Shown: piece after piece, positions 1 through 64,000 of the stretch
Layout of the letters: each line of letters opens with the position of its first letter
Numbering within the stretch: the stretch's first letter is position 1
NCBI GenBank assembly: GCA_936450465.1
Contig: OW388292.1
Location: 12,791,756-12,855,755 of the forward strand
DNA: 64,000 bases
Direction: 5' to 3'
From: Gibbula magus
Lineage: Eukaryota; Mollusca; Gastropoda; Trochida; Trochidae
The notes under the pieces: generated by a model
Told to the model about the DNA's origin: nothing
The model's input: only the letters and a program-made list of their open reading frames with translations
Database searches by the model: none
Program-made: the position numbers and the translations under genes

Positions 1-569
1 GGCAATGTGTGACGCCTAAGAAAGGCGTCTACGATCCTGGAGTATGCTTCACTGTTTGAGTAGATGATTGTCTTGTTAATAACGGTGTAAAAAGGGCGTC
101 AACATTTTAGAATCAAGATGATTGCCGGATAATTGGAAACAAAGGAATAGGATGTCAATAATGAGAACACTCATTTTGGTAATCAAACAATCGTTTTATA
201 ATCAGATATTTAGAGGGCATTGACTATAACATTAACATTCAACGCCTCGCAAGATATGATTGATTCACAGAAGACTACAAAAAGGTCACCCAAAGATATA
301 ATTCAAGATTTTGATACTTCGACTGACTTTAACTATGTAATGTGTAATGTTAAGAGATGTGCCAAATTTTAGCAATTTGAGATATGTTTACAATTAATTG
401 ATGATCTTACGTATATATAATCAGCTGTACCAAATCAAGTTTACGTTTCTTTTATGCTCAGTTGAATATAGATGACTGAATTAATGTAAGTGTCAGTTGC
501 GGTACTGAATGATGTACGCATGTTTCAGTTGAATACTGGGGATTTTACGCATGTTTCAGTTGTGTGCAG
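1..569. other. Upstream intron of the guanylate cyclase gene (presumed)
   Basis: AT-rich sequence without a recognisable exon or repeat. Because the first placed exon starts with a split codon, this is most likely the 3' end of an intron whose upstream exon is outside the window. Confidence 0.5.
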
Positions 570-52060
<51,491 letters not shown>

Positions 52061-53021
52061 CATGCCGCGGGCGGTCTGGGGAGCAAGAGGTAAATCTGCG
52101 GGACAAACGTTCATGTTATGCAACTCAACTCAAATTTACATGATAAAAACCAAAGAAATATTGAAATATGATAAATTGAAACAATGCATATATTTAAATT
52201 TCATTGCCAAAATATCAAAATAGTAAAACTTTTGTAATTTAAAATTTTATTTTAGATAAAAATATTGACTATCACGACACTTTCGAACTACACAATTAAT
52301 GCTACCCATATCATATTAACTGTTTCCGGAGATCTGTAAAGACTGACTAGACTTTCGTGTTTAATTTAACAGTGACTGCAGATCGCTCCACACCTACGCC
52401 CTAAAGACTTGCTTTATCTGACCCCGAGTCGAGTCAACTGTGCTAACACCGCCAAGAACCATGCCAGGAGTTCTGCTTTCATCCTTCTTTTCTCTGTTGG
52501 AGACCGGCGTGACGTCACTGTCCGGATACTTGCGTCCCAGTTCTTTAAATTGGGTTTGGAATGGAACTTGTAAGCGGATTTGAACACTCCGTTCTAGATT
52601 ATGGGTTTGGACTTTGGTTCATCACGTGTTTATCTTTGTACACCTGGATGCCAATCACGTTTCCATGAAATATATTTCCTGAATGATTTTATTTGGTATC
52701 GGGTATGTATTTTGTGGAAATGATTAAATGGCAGTTGTTTCTCTTTCGTCATCATCCTGATGTATGAATACAGTCAACTTTCACTATTTTAAAAAAAAGA
52801 ACTCTTACGTAACATACAAACCATTTGGTCATTAACGACTTCAATTTAAGTTCATCTTTGTGAAAAGACAAATGTAGATAATGAACCTACACCTGTAAAC
52901 ATACAAATTGGTTTGGAGAATACTTCACACTTAATTTCGAATGGTCAGCGATACATGTAGAGGAGGTTGATAATCGTATTTACGTTAACACAGTGCTAGA
53001 CATTAAGTTAAATAAACATAT

Positions 53022-53064
<43 letters not shown>
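53022..53064. repeat. (TG)n(TA)n microsatellite
   Basis: Short TG run followed by an uninterrupted AT run. Confidence 0.95.
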
Positions 53065-53066
<2 letters not shown>

Positions 53067-56000
53067 ATGCATCATTATCATGTTGTTGTTGATTTACTGT
53101 TGTGTACAAATATAGTTATTTTTAATTCAATGTACCGTCACTATGCTCTGGGCTAGTCATTCTTACATTCGATATGTAGGATAACTGATGTGCAATTTAA
53201 CAAGGTATATTTGTTGAGAGTGGACATATACACTAGTGTCCTGAAGAAACTATGCCAAGTCGAGTATTCCTTAAACCTAAAGTATTATAATGTGTGCTAA
53301 TGTGCCAAAAGTTGAGTCCGAAAGTGAATTTTTCGTTATAATAACTCGCTGTTTAAAGAGTGAAGCGTGTTAAAATTAAATTAAGGAATAATGTAAAGTC
53401 TATTACTAGGATACTTGAGTCAAATACAAATTTTTGATATTCTCAGTATGAAGTAGTTTTTTTTAGATATCCGATGGGAAAATATGTCCTTTTCTTCTAA
53501 TTTGATCAGACATTTAGGATTAAAATATATGTGCAAAATTGAAAACGATTTTCATGATCCCATCTCATTGAACATGGTGCGTTTGGGCACCAGATATCGC
53601 ACACTGTACTGCACTCTCGTTGAAACAGTTACGACATTGAAATTGTTCATCTTTATGTAGAGAGCAAAGAATGTGTCAAATCATAGTGAAAATATATAAA
53701 TGTAAATATGATGTCCACCCAAATGAGCTTGAATATTCTGTTAAACTGTTGAAATACGAAAGAAATTGAAAAAAACCTGCCCATGTATATTTTTTTACAC
53801 ATTTGTACTTATATGTTCATACAAATGCGTGTGCGATCTAACATGGGCCTGGGACATTTTGAGTACACGAATAAATATGTATGCAGGATATTATTGTTGA
53901 TTTCAAACATGATTTCTATATATATGAAAAAAACCTCCAAAATATCGTACCCCTAGATTTATAAGAACTGAATGAAGCATGAAAACGTTCAAAGTTATAT
54001 CAAACCAATATTCTTACGTGGACATAAAATTCGTCAATATGGCATGGGATAGTTTCTTTTGGACACCATTGTACTAGATATAAGGCAGATGACCTAACTG
54101 ACGTAAATGCTGCATTATCTTTTACAGCTCAATTAAGCTTTGAATACGTCATGACTGCCTGTCTTGTTTGTCTTATTATCTATTTTATCTTCAATGTTCA
54201 TATTGTGTCACTTACATTATCCATATATTCTAGGAATAAGTACATTTCAACTTCATTTACATGTAGAAATTATCTGGGGATATAGAAATGACCTCCACCC
54301 AGGTTTCGTTTCCGGGACAGAACTCAAAAAGTGTGATGCCGAGCTCAATGAAACTTGGTGTGTGGAACAGTAATCATGTAGATGTGCCTTATGGGGGTTT
54401 CAACTACTTTGGAATGTTATTTTTAGCTGTTTCCTAGGAAAAACATCTATCTTGATTCCTGAACAAAACCCAAAATGCTTTTAAAATTTCACTTTAACAA
54501 CAGATCTTGAAAACTGTTTGGGATGTATATATGAATTTATTACTAATCGGGGTGATTTAGAATTTATTAAAGAATAATTATAAGCTCCAAAATCATTGTT
54601 TAAAATATTTTAAACTTTTCCCACTTGGCGGGGGATATCGTCAACTCCGTCTGCTTGCTTGCTTATGTTATCTTCAGTGTTCATATTGTTATACATTACC
54701 CATTTGTTCAATGAATGCCTACTTCATTTACATGTAGAGAGTAAGGATATATGTTAATGATCAATTTCCTTATTTAACAATGTCGACGTTTCGATATGTA
54801 TCCTTATACCGTTATCAAGTAAGCATGTAGTTATATACCTTAAGTGTTCATATTGTTATAGATTATCCATTAATTTTAGAAATAAATTTATTTCAACTTC
54901 AAAATGCCAACTGTATAATTCTTGTAAATAACATACGTACACACGGTACCTCTCCACAGTACACTTTACAACGACAACGTTTTCAATGCGACATGGAACT
55001 GGCCTCCATCACACAGTGATTTAATGTGAAAGAAATAACACCATTATTCCACATTCACTGTACATATATAGACCTTTCATCTCTGTTGGCATGTGTTGAT
55101 TGGTTATCTGTCCTTGATACCAAGTTATTTTGCAGTTACCGTAAAATTAAAAAAATATCGATATGAACGGTGTCATTGTTTGTCTTCTTTTTTCCTAAAT
55201 CTAAAAACAATACGGTCCTACTTCTGGGTAAAAGAAATAACACCACATTTTAAACATAGTAATCGCGAAATACTGCTGCAGCAAGTCTAAATGAATGTAC
55301 ATGTATTTGATATGATTATGCTTTATAAAGAAGCACACGCAACTCATCAGGATTCGTCAGGATATGATTCTTTTATTTTTGTCTTTTCAAACACACATGG
55401 ACCGGTGAGATCGTTATTTCAAAATTGTTGCACAGGACCATGCGCCACAACTAATCAACATACACCCGTGAGTATTGAGTCTAGAAATGGCGAACCTCAC
55501 TTCAACCAAGACTTCAACTGCTTCCTGTTTCATGACAAAGCCTGGTGTACTATCAACATCACAATCTTCACCTGTTAACACATACGTCAGTACCTAGACC
55601 AAACTAAACCTACCTGTACCTGTGACGTTGATAATATTGATTAATAAGGGGGCAAAATTTAACACATATTGTGATAATTTGGATGGTTAGGTTATTTCAA
55701 GAATATTGCCAACAAGAGCAGGTGCGTAAATGCAATCACATAAGGTGTTTGCTGTTTCTGTGACGTTATCGAGTCGGCTGCTCGAAATCACACTTAATTA
55801 TATAACATCTATCCTTCACACAACGTTAATCACACAAAGTAATATGCTCCTTTTTTTTAAATCAGAAGGCATAAATATGAACATTTGTAAAACTTTGAGA
55901 TTTAGAAGTTGAATTTGAGGTTCTTCATTCCGACAATTTGACCGATAAAAACATCTCGATGGTGCACTTCTTTACTGCAACTTGTTAAACGATCACCATA

Positions 56001-57630
56001 CCCTTCAAACATTGCATACTGAGAAGAGATGGAGCTCGTATATAGGTAGAATGATAAAATAAAATCTTACTTGTGGCTAATGGCGCTATGAGTTTAAAGG
56101 GTTATGTTGCGATCACGAGGTCAAGACTAATCTAGTTCATTGAAGAGTCAACCCCGACCCCTGTGTATCACAGCTGGTTCGACCAGTGCACAAACCAGCA
56201 CTGACGTCAATCAATGCAGACAATAAATCTAGGCATAGCACTCGGGACACGAGATTAAATATAATCATAATATTTTTTTAAAAATCTATAAAAACATTTT
56301 AAAGTATGGATATAATATTACAGACCCAATATCGAATAATTTAGGTAAAACTAATTTTATTTTACAAATCTATTTCAAAATTAGAAGATCAGCTTATAAA
56401 ACTGTAGTTTTAACCTGTCATATGTTGCCAAGAACGTCATTTAACACATTTGAACTGAACACATAACCTCCTTTTGATTGACGATCGATGGCTGTTAGAA
56501 ACGTGTTATCACTTCACTTGTTAGACTGGCACTTTTCACATTACAACAACAAATATTGACTTTCACTTTCCATTATAACGGATCTTCGAATTTGAGACCA
56601 AAATACTAACTAAAGTTATTGTAAATGCCGTTATCCAAAGACATAAACCGTGAGTTGATTGAACTTTCACTGGTACATGGTTGTCCTACCTTATATTACT
56701 AATTGTTTTCCTGACACATTGTCCTCCTTATCAGAACGATATTGTCGTAAAATATTGGCATTGCTTCATTATTTGCCTACGGTAAAAATTATTTGTTTGC
56801 ACCATAAATGCAATATCTCATCCGACCCAATCCTCTCCACTAACTTTACTGACTTTTGACAACAGATTGAACGCATTTAATCTATAATCTATTTACAAAA
56901 TTAGTTTTAAAATGTTGTTTTCAATGAATTCAAAAGACTGTATTTCCTAGGACCTAGGACCTAGCTATGTTTGACAGAAATGCAGTAGCATCACATTTTC
57001 CCTCATATTTTCATAAATTTTGCATGGGTGGATTTTTATTCCAACGAATTAGTTCATAAATAGGCGATCGTTGTATCTGGGATGATAAAACCATTTAATT
57101 TATCCTAACATTCCGAGAACACCGCATTTCAGTTTACAAATTGGGTGTTGCTTGATTAATTTCCAAGTGTATATTTATGAATGTCAGATGTACATGAACA
57201 TCGTATATCTCATTGGAAGGCGCTCGAATTATAAAGGGATATCGACTTTCTCGGTCACGGTAAACATGTAACGTCATCATCATACGACGTCATTCCTTTG
57301 AGACGTCATTTGACACATCATATGATTTTACGCAGTCAATGAAGTACATCTATGTGACAACATACACACAATGTTAGTCTAGTGTCATTCATGAAGATAA
57401 GCGGCATGTTTGAAGTAACCTCGATAGACTATCATGAAATGGTACAGAGTGATGTGTTCTGACACACGGATGGTACAAACATGTGAGCAGCAGTTACATA
57501 AGGGATTACAGACTGCCAGTAGCGCGTGCTGTGTGCCATATAGAGCACTGTCCATTCATTATGCAACAAGATGACCACCTTCAAGGAGTCAGCACAAGGT
57601 CGGCTCTTGCTGACAAATTTCCAAAAGAGT

Positions 57631-58237
57631 GTCAGCCTAATTCATATAGAATATACAAGTTGATTTCGTATATATTGTCAGCCTAAGTCATATAGAATAT
57701 ACAAGTTGATTTCGTATATATTGTCAGCCTAAGTCATATTGAATATACAAGTTGATTTCGTATATATTGTCAGGAAAAGTCATATAGAATATACAAGTTG
57801 ATTTCGTATAGATTGTCAGCCTAAGTCATATAGAATATACTAGTTGATTTCGTATAGATTGTCAGGCTTAGTCATATAGAATATACAAGTTGAATCCGTA
57901 TAGATTGTCAGGATAAGTCATATAGAATATACAAGTTGATTTCGTATATATTGTCAGGAAAAGTCATATAGAATATACAAGTTGATTTCGTATAGATTGT
58001 CAGCCTAAGTCATATAAAATATACAAGTTGATTTCGTATAGATTGTCAGGAAAAGTCATATAGAATATACAAGTTGATTTCGTATATATTGTCAGGCTTA
58101 GTCATATAGAATATACAAGTTGATTTCGTATAGATTGTCAGGAAAAGTCATATAGAATATACAAGTTGATTTCGTATATATTGTCAGACTTAGTCATGTA
58201 GAATATACAAGTTGATTTCGTATAGATTGTCAGGCTA
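57631..58237. repeat. 46-bp minisatellite, 13 copies
   Basis: Unit GTCAGCCTAAGTCATATAGA followed by ATATACAAGTTGATTTCGTA and TATATT; starts every 46 bp from 57631 to 58183, with a partial copy after. Variable positions lie mainly in the CCTAA/GAAAA/GCTTA part. Confidence 0.95.
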
Positions 58238-58400
58238 GTACATGTATGAACATATATAAATTGAAGTTATGTTACGGATTATCAGTTTAACACATGAATG
58301 ATAGACTAGAAGTTCATACAAATAATAAATATATATACTAAGAGATTTATTTAAGATGTTAGGTTTCAACTATTTACAGACTATCATTCTAAAACATTAA

Positions 58401-58647
58401 GGATTGAATACGAATCCAGCAATTTAAGATGACAAGGCTGGTATAGCCTATATAGAATTAAATAAGAATCCAACAATTTAAGATGATCCGGCTGATATAG
58501 CATATATAGGGATTTAATACGAATGCAATATTTTTAAAAGATGACAAGGCTGATATAGCTTATATAGAATTGAGTACGAATTCAACAATTTAAGATGACC
58601 AGACTGATATAGCTTATATAGAATTGAGTACGAATTCAATATAGCCT
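58401..58647. repeat. ~60-bp diverged tandem repeat, about 4 copies
   Basis: Repeated words CAATTTAAGATGAC, GGCTGATATAGC and TATATAGAATT in constant order. Confidence 0.8.
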
Positions 58648-58842
58648 TTAGAAGAAACAAATATTACATATTTTTATAATTTCTAATTGTGTAAGATAAA
58701 GATGATTGTGGAGTTCCCACCAGCTTGCTGCGCCACCTAGTAGAACAGTTTCACTGGTGAGGTACTCGTTTTTCAGTTTCTTTGTAAGAGTCGGTATTCA
58801 ATCTCTCTTATGACAATTTTTAAGGGATCTGAAGAAGATTGG

Positions 58843-59285
<443 letters not shown>

Positions 59286-60325
59286 CGAGTTTAATAACTT
59301 TAGGATACATGTAGGATGGAATATGAGTTTCAGTCAAATACGTAATGGAAAACAAATAGTTTCAACTTCTTTCCGATAGTGTTTCTAGATGACGCTCAAA
59401 TGTATGGATTATATTTACCTAAAGGAGACTAACGTTACGATATCCAAATACTAACTGTATATGTACTATCTCACTTGAAGGGTTATTTAATAACATGCAA
59501 CGGTGTGGACATAAATTAGGATGAGAAAATAGTTATTAAATTTTGTATCAAATGTATTGAATATAGCGTGAATAATGCAAATGATAATTGATCAAAGAGA
59601 TTTACGAACAACCACAGAAGGTAAGTATTGGAGAAAGTCGTCAGACATTGTAATAGAGCTCTATGGAAACGTCGTATAGCAAACCGTGATATTTTTGTTT
59701 ATTAAAAAACGTTTCCTGTCGTTTTAGAGCGTATCAAACCAACAGCAAAAAAGACATCGTTTTCTACCCCTACCTCATTTTTAAGGATCGTAACGGGTTG
59801 GATAAGCAATCGTGATAAAACCTATCCTGTCGTTTGAGAGAGTACTAAATGGCAAACGATCAGCAATAAGAGGGGACATAAACAGAAAGTTCCAAGATCA
59901 TACATATCCACTACAAACTGTGATTGCATCGTAAATAGTAGCATTATCGTAGCATCACAAATTTGTCATATTAGCCTCAATAATGTTTATAGATTTTAAA
60001 GTTGTAAAACCTCCGAAAATGGGATTCCAAAAGAATTTGAGTATCGTGAGTAAAATAGCTACTAGAGGTTACCAGTTATTAGCACATCATACATTTGATA
60101 AAATAATCACGGCATATTTTATTTTAGTTGATTACTCACACCTCTTACATTGATAAGATTGACATTTTGGAATATAGAGATGGGTTGTCATAATTATGAT
60201 AAATTATAGAAATTAAGCGATTAAATCCGTGGCAATATCAGAACATGATATCTGCATTCATTGTTAGAATGGTGACATTTTGGATTAGTCCTATGATAAT
60301 CTGAGAGGGGATGCTTAGGTGAGAT

Positions 60326-60416
60326 CACGTGACTTTTCCGTCAAGCTGAAGGTGTGACTAAACCAAGATGGCGGAGGTGACGTAAGCAACACCTCCTTAA
60401 CAGGAGAGTATAAAAG
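60326..60416 (+). promoter_or_regulatory. P450 core promoter: E-box, YY1-like site, CRE-like site, TATA box
   Basis: CACGTG at 60326-60331, CAAGATGGCGG at 60364-60374, TGACGTAA at 60378-60385 and TATAAAAG at 60409-60416 stand in a compact order just before a GC-richer transcribed-looking stretch with a good donor at 60569. Transcription should start near 60438-60442 by TATA distance. Confidence 0.75.
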
Positions 60417-60439
60417 GAAAGACAACTGGCCCCTCTTCG

Positions 60440-60569
60440 CTCACTCGGGCTCCAAGCGTGTAGACAAGAGAAGACCCGCCCGCCTTGGCCAAAGTTTGGA
60501 TCTCAACAAGAACAAAAAAGGAAAGGCCATTTTATTCTTTTTAAGGAAACACACAACAAAAACTCTAAG
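60440..60569 (+). other. Non-coding first exon of the P450 gene (5' UTR)
   Basis: Begins about 30 bp after the TATA box (CTCTTCGCTCACTCGGG) and ends CTCTAAG|GTAAGA. It has no ATG. The acceptor TCTCCACAG at 61117, three bases before the start codon, completes the intron. Confidence 0.7.
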
Positions 60570-61117
60570 GTAAGATTCGTTTTCATTTTTATATGACTTT
60601 GATATCCTTTCAATGCTGCTAGGTTATCTCTTGATCTTTCTGACTAGTCTTCGATCTTTCTGAATAATCTTCGATCTTGTGACTTGACTGAAGACAGAAC
60701 CCTTCATTGGTAGTATTCTGTGGTTTGGATATTTACATTAAGAGGAACCGAGTTGTTTTGTAACAGCAATAGTGTTTTCTTAGCATTGTGAAAAAAATAT
60801 TAAATTTCAAAACCTTTGATACTTTTGACATGAATTCGTTGGGTGTATTTCAAATTAGTAATACGTATTTTCCTAAATGGAAGTTCTTCATAAATGATGT
60901 AAGTGTTGCAAGTTTTCTAATATTATTTAAAATAACATGTACTTTCTTCAAAACTTAAGTAGACAAATTATTCTCATAACGAAATATAACAGACTGACAC
61001 AGAAATATACTACATTGTCGAACTTTGACTTCAATTAATTGAACCCAGATCTACTTGTCCCCACTGATAGACACTGAAGTATGAATCAGTACCCAGCATG
61101 TACCTCTGTCTCCACAG
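60570..61117 (+). other. P450 5' UTR intron
   Basis: AT-rich; no element recognised. Confidence 0.65.
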
Positions 61118-61261
61118 AACATGAGCGGATTAACGGCGGGAAGATGCATGAGCAGATTTCTCAAAGAATCGTCTGCTGCCAAGCGGGTCGTCTCCACGTC
61201 TGCACGATCAGAGCAAAGCGCGGGAGTCTACAATGTGGAGGGGCTGCAACTAGAACAACAG
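61118..61261 (+). CDS. P450 exon 2 (start codon, mitochondrial presequence)
   Basis: 47 codons from ATG 61121 to CAACAG|GTGCGT, phase 0. Positively charged, Ser/Ala-rich targeting peptide. Confidence 0.85.
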
Positions 61262-64000
61262 GTGCGTAGAATGTTAATGGTGACTCTCTGGTGGATCATC
61301 GAAATACACGGGGAGATAGAATTATTTAGAGTGTTATGTTGGTTACAAGAGAAGCTGAGAGATTGTACAGTAAAGTATATCCTAATAATGAAATGCAGTA
61401 TCTTACTAAACCTTCAGTTCGTCGTGTCCATACATACGTATTATTCAGTCATTGGGATCAGGAAGTTTCTTAGAAATGTGCTTAGCTCAGATTTGGTCAT
61501 GATCACGGGACCTGCCGCACATTATGACATTGTTTGTCTAAAATCAATGTCCGTTAAATGCTCGGTTTCCTGTTTACACTTGTAAAATTCCTAAATAGTA
61601 TCAAGTACGATCGTTTGAAACGTAAACCGTAAAAACGTAAAGTTTCAAGTTACACCTTTTCAATCCGAAAAGATATCAAATATGATATTTTAAAACATTA
61701 GTGAATAATTAGAACCATTTCACTTAAATAACGTATTTAATCACAAGGAGTTTCTCTTTATGGCGTTGTGGTCGGATAAGAGCACAGATATCAAAAGACA
61801 TTAATCAGTTCACCAGCAACATACCATATATATTTACTTACATATTGGAATCGTTAAAACGAGCTTAGTCGTCTCTGATTGTGGCATCGAATCCTCCCCG
61901 CTGGGCGACCAACACACAAATGAATAGATACAACTTGGAATGTCTCTCAGAGAGATATGTCAGTAACAGAACACAAGTTCATTATAATACAAAATGAAAT
62001 AACAAATACCTTCAATCGATGTACACTAATAGGTAGGTAAATATTTTAGCTTATAAAAAACAAAGATCAATATTAGCAAACACTGGTTAGTAGAGTTTGA
62101 TCTGACTTCAAAAGTGAGATGATAAGTAACTCTTCTCGTCGCTGAGTGGCTGATAATTGACCAATCGTGTTTGATTCAGTGCCCCCTGCGAAGAACGATG
62201 GACTCCCTGGAGAACCTAATCAAAGTGCCCACGAGTACCGAGTCAGCCCAAACAATAGACCTGAACACATCGCAACCCTTCGAGACCATCCCTGGCCCCA
62301 AGGGCTTGCCGCTGTTTGGCACCATATTCGACTACTTCAAGAAAGATGGCCTCCGTTTCGACAAAATGTTTGAGGTAAATGCTATTTTATTATTTTATTT
62401 CTGTTATATCCTTGGCTTTCAAAAGGACGCGTCACTTGAAAGTTTCAACGTTTTCTTACATCATATAGTCATTATTGTGCAGTTCTGATCGTGTTATGAT
62501 AACTATGTAATGTCAATTCATTGAAACTTAGAAATGTGACCATTAACATAAGAAAAGTGTATTTAGAAAAACAAATTTAAACGCTTCTATGCAAAGAATC
62601 ATTAGATAAGTCCTAAAACGGAACTTCGTGTTACTTCAGGCCTACAGACAACGATCCCTTGAGTTTGGACCAATTTATAAGGAAAGCTTTGGACCAGTAA
62701 CAAACGTTGTTGTAAGTGACCCGGATGTATACCAGAAGGTTATGAGGTCGGAGGGGAAGACCCCAATACGACGGGAGATGGAACCACTGGCCCACTACAG
62801 GACCAAGAAGGGCATCGGACTTGGACTCGTTAATTCGTAAGTGTAAACAAACAATATGGTCCAGTAATTTGTGCACAGCCTTTACATTCCGATAATGAAC
62901 GGATGTCGCACTTTAACAACATGAGCCCTTTTCCTATCGTGTTGTGCACTTAGTTGAATATTACATAGGATGATTGTACAGTTACAGAATGTCATTAGAG
63001 TTTCGAGTCCTAGTAAATTCTAATAATTTGCTTTAATATTGATTAAGAGACAATGTTAATTTTGCCAACGCCTAACGATTAACGGACTTATCTCGAAAAT
63101 CACAGTTGTGCGAGTTTGATGAATATAATAATAATAGCATAGTAGCGCAATTATCCATGTCATATCACTCCTAATAGTAAACAATAGTACTGTAGGTTTG
63201 TCTGTTATGGACATAAGCTGTTCAATAGAAGCTTGGATCTGTGACTAAAACCAAATAATTTTGATCCTGATCCCGTCACTGCGATAAGCAGCACGTACAC
63301 AGCGCCAGTCCTTACATGTCACAGCAGTTAACGGCATGGTCTTCACACTATACACACTGTATTCTGTCTGAGGCAGCATGAGACACAATTACAATCATAA
63401 CATTCCATACAGTGCATCATGGTTGGTTAGTTTGGTTTACCACAGTCTTATTGATTATCACACTTGTGTGCATAGGCTGACCAGCAGTAGTATTTGACCA
63501 TTGAACGTATCGCAGTTCAATGAATTTTAAAATCCATCACTTATTGCGAGGAGTTGCACTGTTGTCGGTACTAGACAATGGTCAAACCGTCCATGCCTTA
63601 ATGAGCTTGACAAGCTACTATTGGTTATCCACTATATAAATATGAATACATTCAGATAGTCGAGGAGTGTTACAGGAATGGACAGACATTCGACGCCGAT
63701 TTTGAACAGTGGTCAGCCATTCGACATGAACATGAGTATAGCGTACATAACCACTATTGGTCTATTGTGTGTAGTCAGATGCAACGTATCAGCTCATGGA
63801 AGACAACCAGCCACTTTACACCCCTATATTCTATGTTTATCCACAGTCAGGGCGAGGAGTGGCACAGATACCGGACAGTGGTCAGTAAGAAGATGTTGAA
63901 GCTGAAGGAGGTGATGGACTTCTGTCAGCCCATGGGCGAAGTGTCCGACGACTTCGTGTCCAGAATCAAGGAAATCAGTGACGTCAACACTAAAGAAGTG
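61121..64000 (+). CDS. Mitochondrial-clan cytochrome P450 (5' part; continues past window)
   Basis: A haem monooxygenase, expected in the mitochondrial inner membrane and fed electrons by adrenodoxin. Exons 61121-61261, 62180-62374, 62640-62836 and 63847-64000 join in phase (0, 0, 2) and give about 210 codons. The N-terminus is rich in Arg, Ser and Ala with no acid until Glu16 (MSGLTAGRCMSRFLKESSAA), a mitochondrial presequence. PGPKGLPLFGTIFDYFKKDG is the proline hinge of the CYP24/CYP27/CYP10 group. GEEWHRYRTVVSKKML is the C-helix, with the W-x-x-x-R haem-propionate motif. The I-helix and Cys haem ligand are beyond the window. The substrate cannot be told; mollusc CYP10-like and vertebrate CYP24/27 enzymes act on steroids or sterols. 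Start: first ATG of the spliced message. Confidence 0.92.
61262..62179 (+). other. P450 intron 2
   Basis: AT-rich; nothing recognised. Confidence 0.65.
62180..62374 (+). CDS. P450 exon 3 (proline hinge)
   Basis: 65 codons, phase 0 at both ends, from GATTCAG to TTTGAG|GTAAAT. It contains ETIPGPKGLPLFGTIFDYF. Confidence 0.93.
62375..62639 (+). other. P450 intron 3
   Basis: Short, nothing recognised. Confidence 0.7.
62640..62836 (+). CDS. P450 exon 4 (A-helix to B-helix region)
   Basis: Reads AYRQRSLEFGPIYKESFGPV, then VVVSDPDVYQKVMRSEGKTP and GIGLGLVNS. Borders ACTTCAG and AATTC|GTAAGT. Confidence 0.95.
62837..63846 (+). other. P450 intron 4
   Basis: No element recognised. Confidence 0.65.
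63847..64000 (+). CDS. P450 exon 5 (C-helix), cut by window end
   Basis: Acceptor ATCCACAG; reads QGEEWHRYRTVVSKKMLKLK and on to ...DVNTKEV at the edge. W-x-x-x-R is present. Confidence 0.94.

Noticed and set aside
57631..58237. Regular 46-bp repeats resembling a CRISPR array
   Set aside because: Units abut directly without unique spacers, and the DNA is animal nuclear sequence.

Overview
This is animal nuclear DNA, almost certainly from a gastropod mollusc. Genes are split by long AT-rich introns with GT/AG borders. The interspersed repeats carry the CGTTAA...(ACTC)n tails that I associate with abalone-like vetigastropods. That species-level guess comes from memory of repeats; it was not searched.

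Two genes, both on the + strand, fill the window. From about 570 to 52060 lies the 3' part of a receptor-type (membrane) guanylate cyclase. I could place 18 exons: four for the end of the ectodomain and the transmembrane helix, seven for the kinase-homology domain, one for the dimerisation helix, four for the cyclase domain and two for the C-terminal tail. All visible junctions keep phase except one gap. The transmembrane exon (ends 11281, phase 0) does not join the next exon I can find (starts 18692, needs one base), so a short juxtamembrane exon between them was not located. The first exons lie before the window. From about 60400 to the end is the 5' part of a mitochondrial-clan cytochrome P450, with a TATA box, a non-coding first exon and four coding exons; it runs off the right edge.

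The rest is introns and one 8 kb intergenic stretch, rich in repeats. Non-LTR retrotransposons: a decayed RNase H-bearing I/jockey-like copy at 5.98-7.87 kb, and a 5'-truncated copy with a 792-codon ORF at 15.07-17.67 kb. Short elements: several tRNA-derived SINEs (one nested inside another with 15-bp target duplications), two inverted copies of a ~550-bp tRNA-containing element, MITE-like inverted-repeat elements, and a series of large perfect palindromes. Tandem arrays: 55-bp (4.2-5.4 kb), ~97-bp (22.6-28 kb), 38-bp (35.98-36.24 kb), 32-bp (38.19-38.29 kb) and 46-bp (57.6-58.2 kb), plus long AT and GA microsatellites near 59 kb.

The most striking observation is that three of these arrays (97, 38 and 32 bp) each span an exon-intron border of the cyclase gene. 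The real splice site, with some exon sequence, has been copied in tandem into the neighbouring intron, so the transcript would carry dozens of decoy splice sites. The cyclase should make cGMP at the membrane. The P450 should act in the mitochondrion on a steroid- or sterol-like substrate. Nothing in the sequence ties the two functionally; they are simply neighbours.
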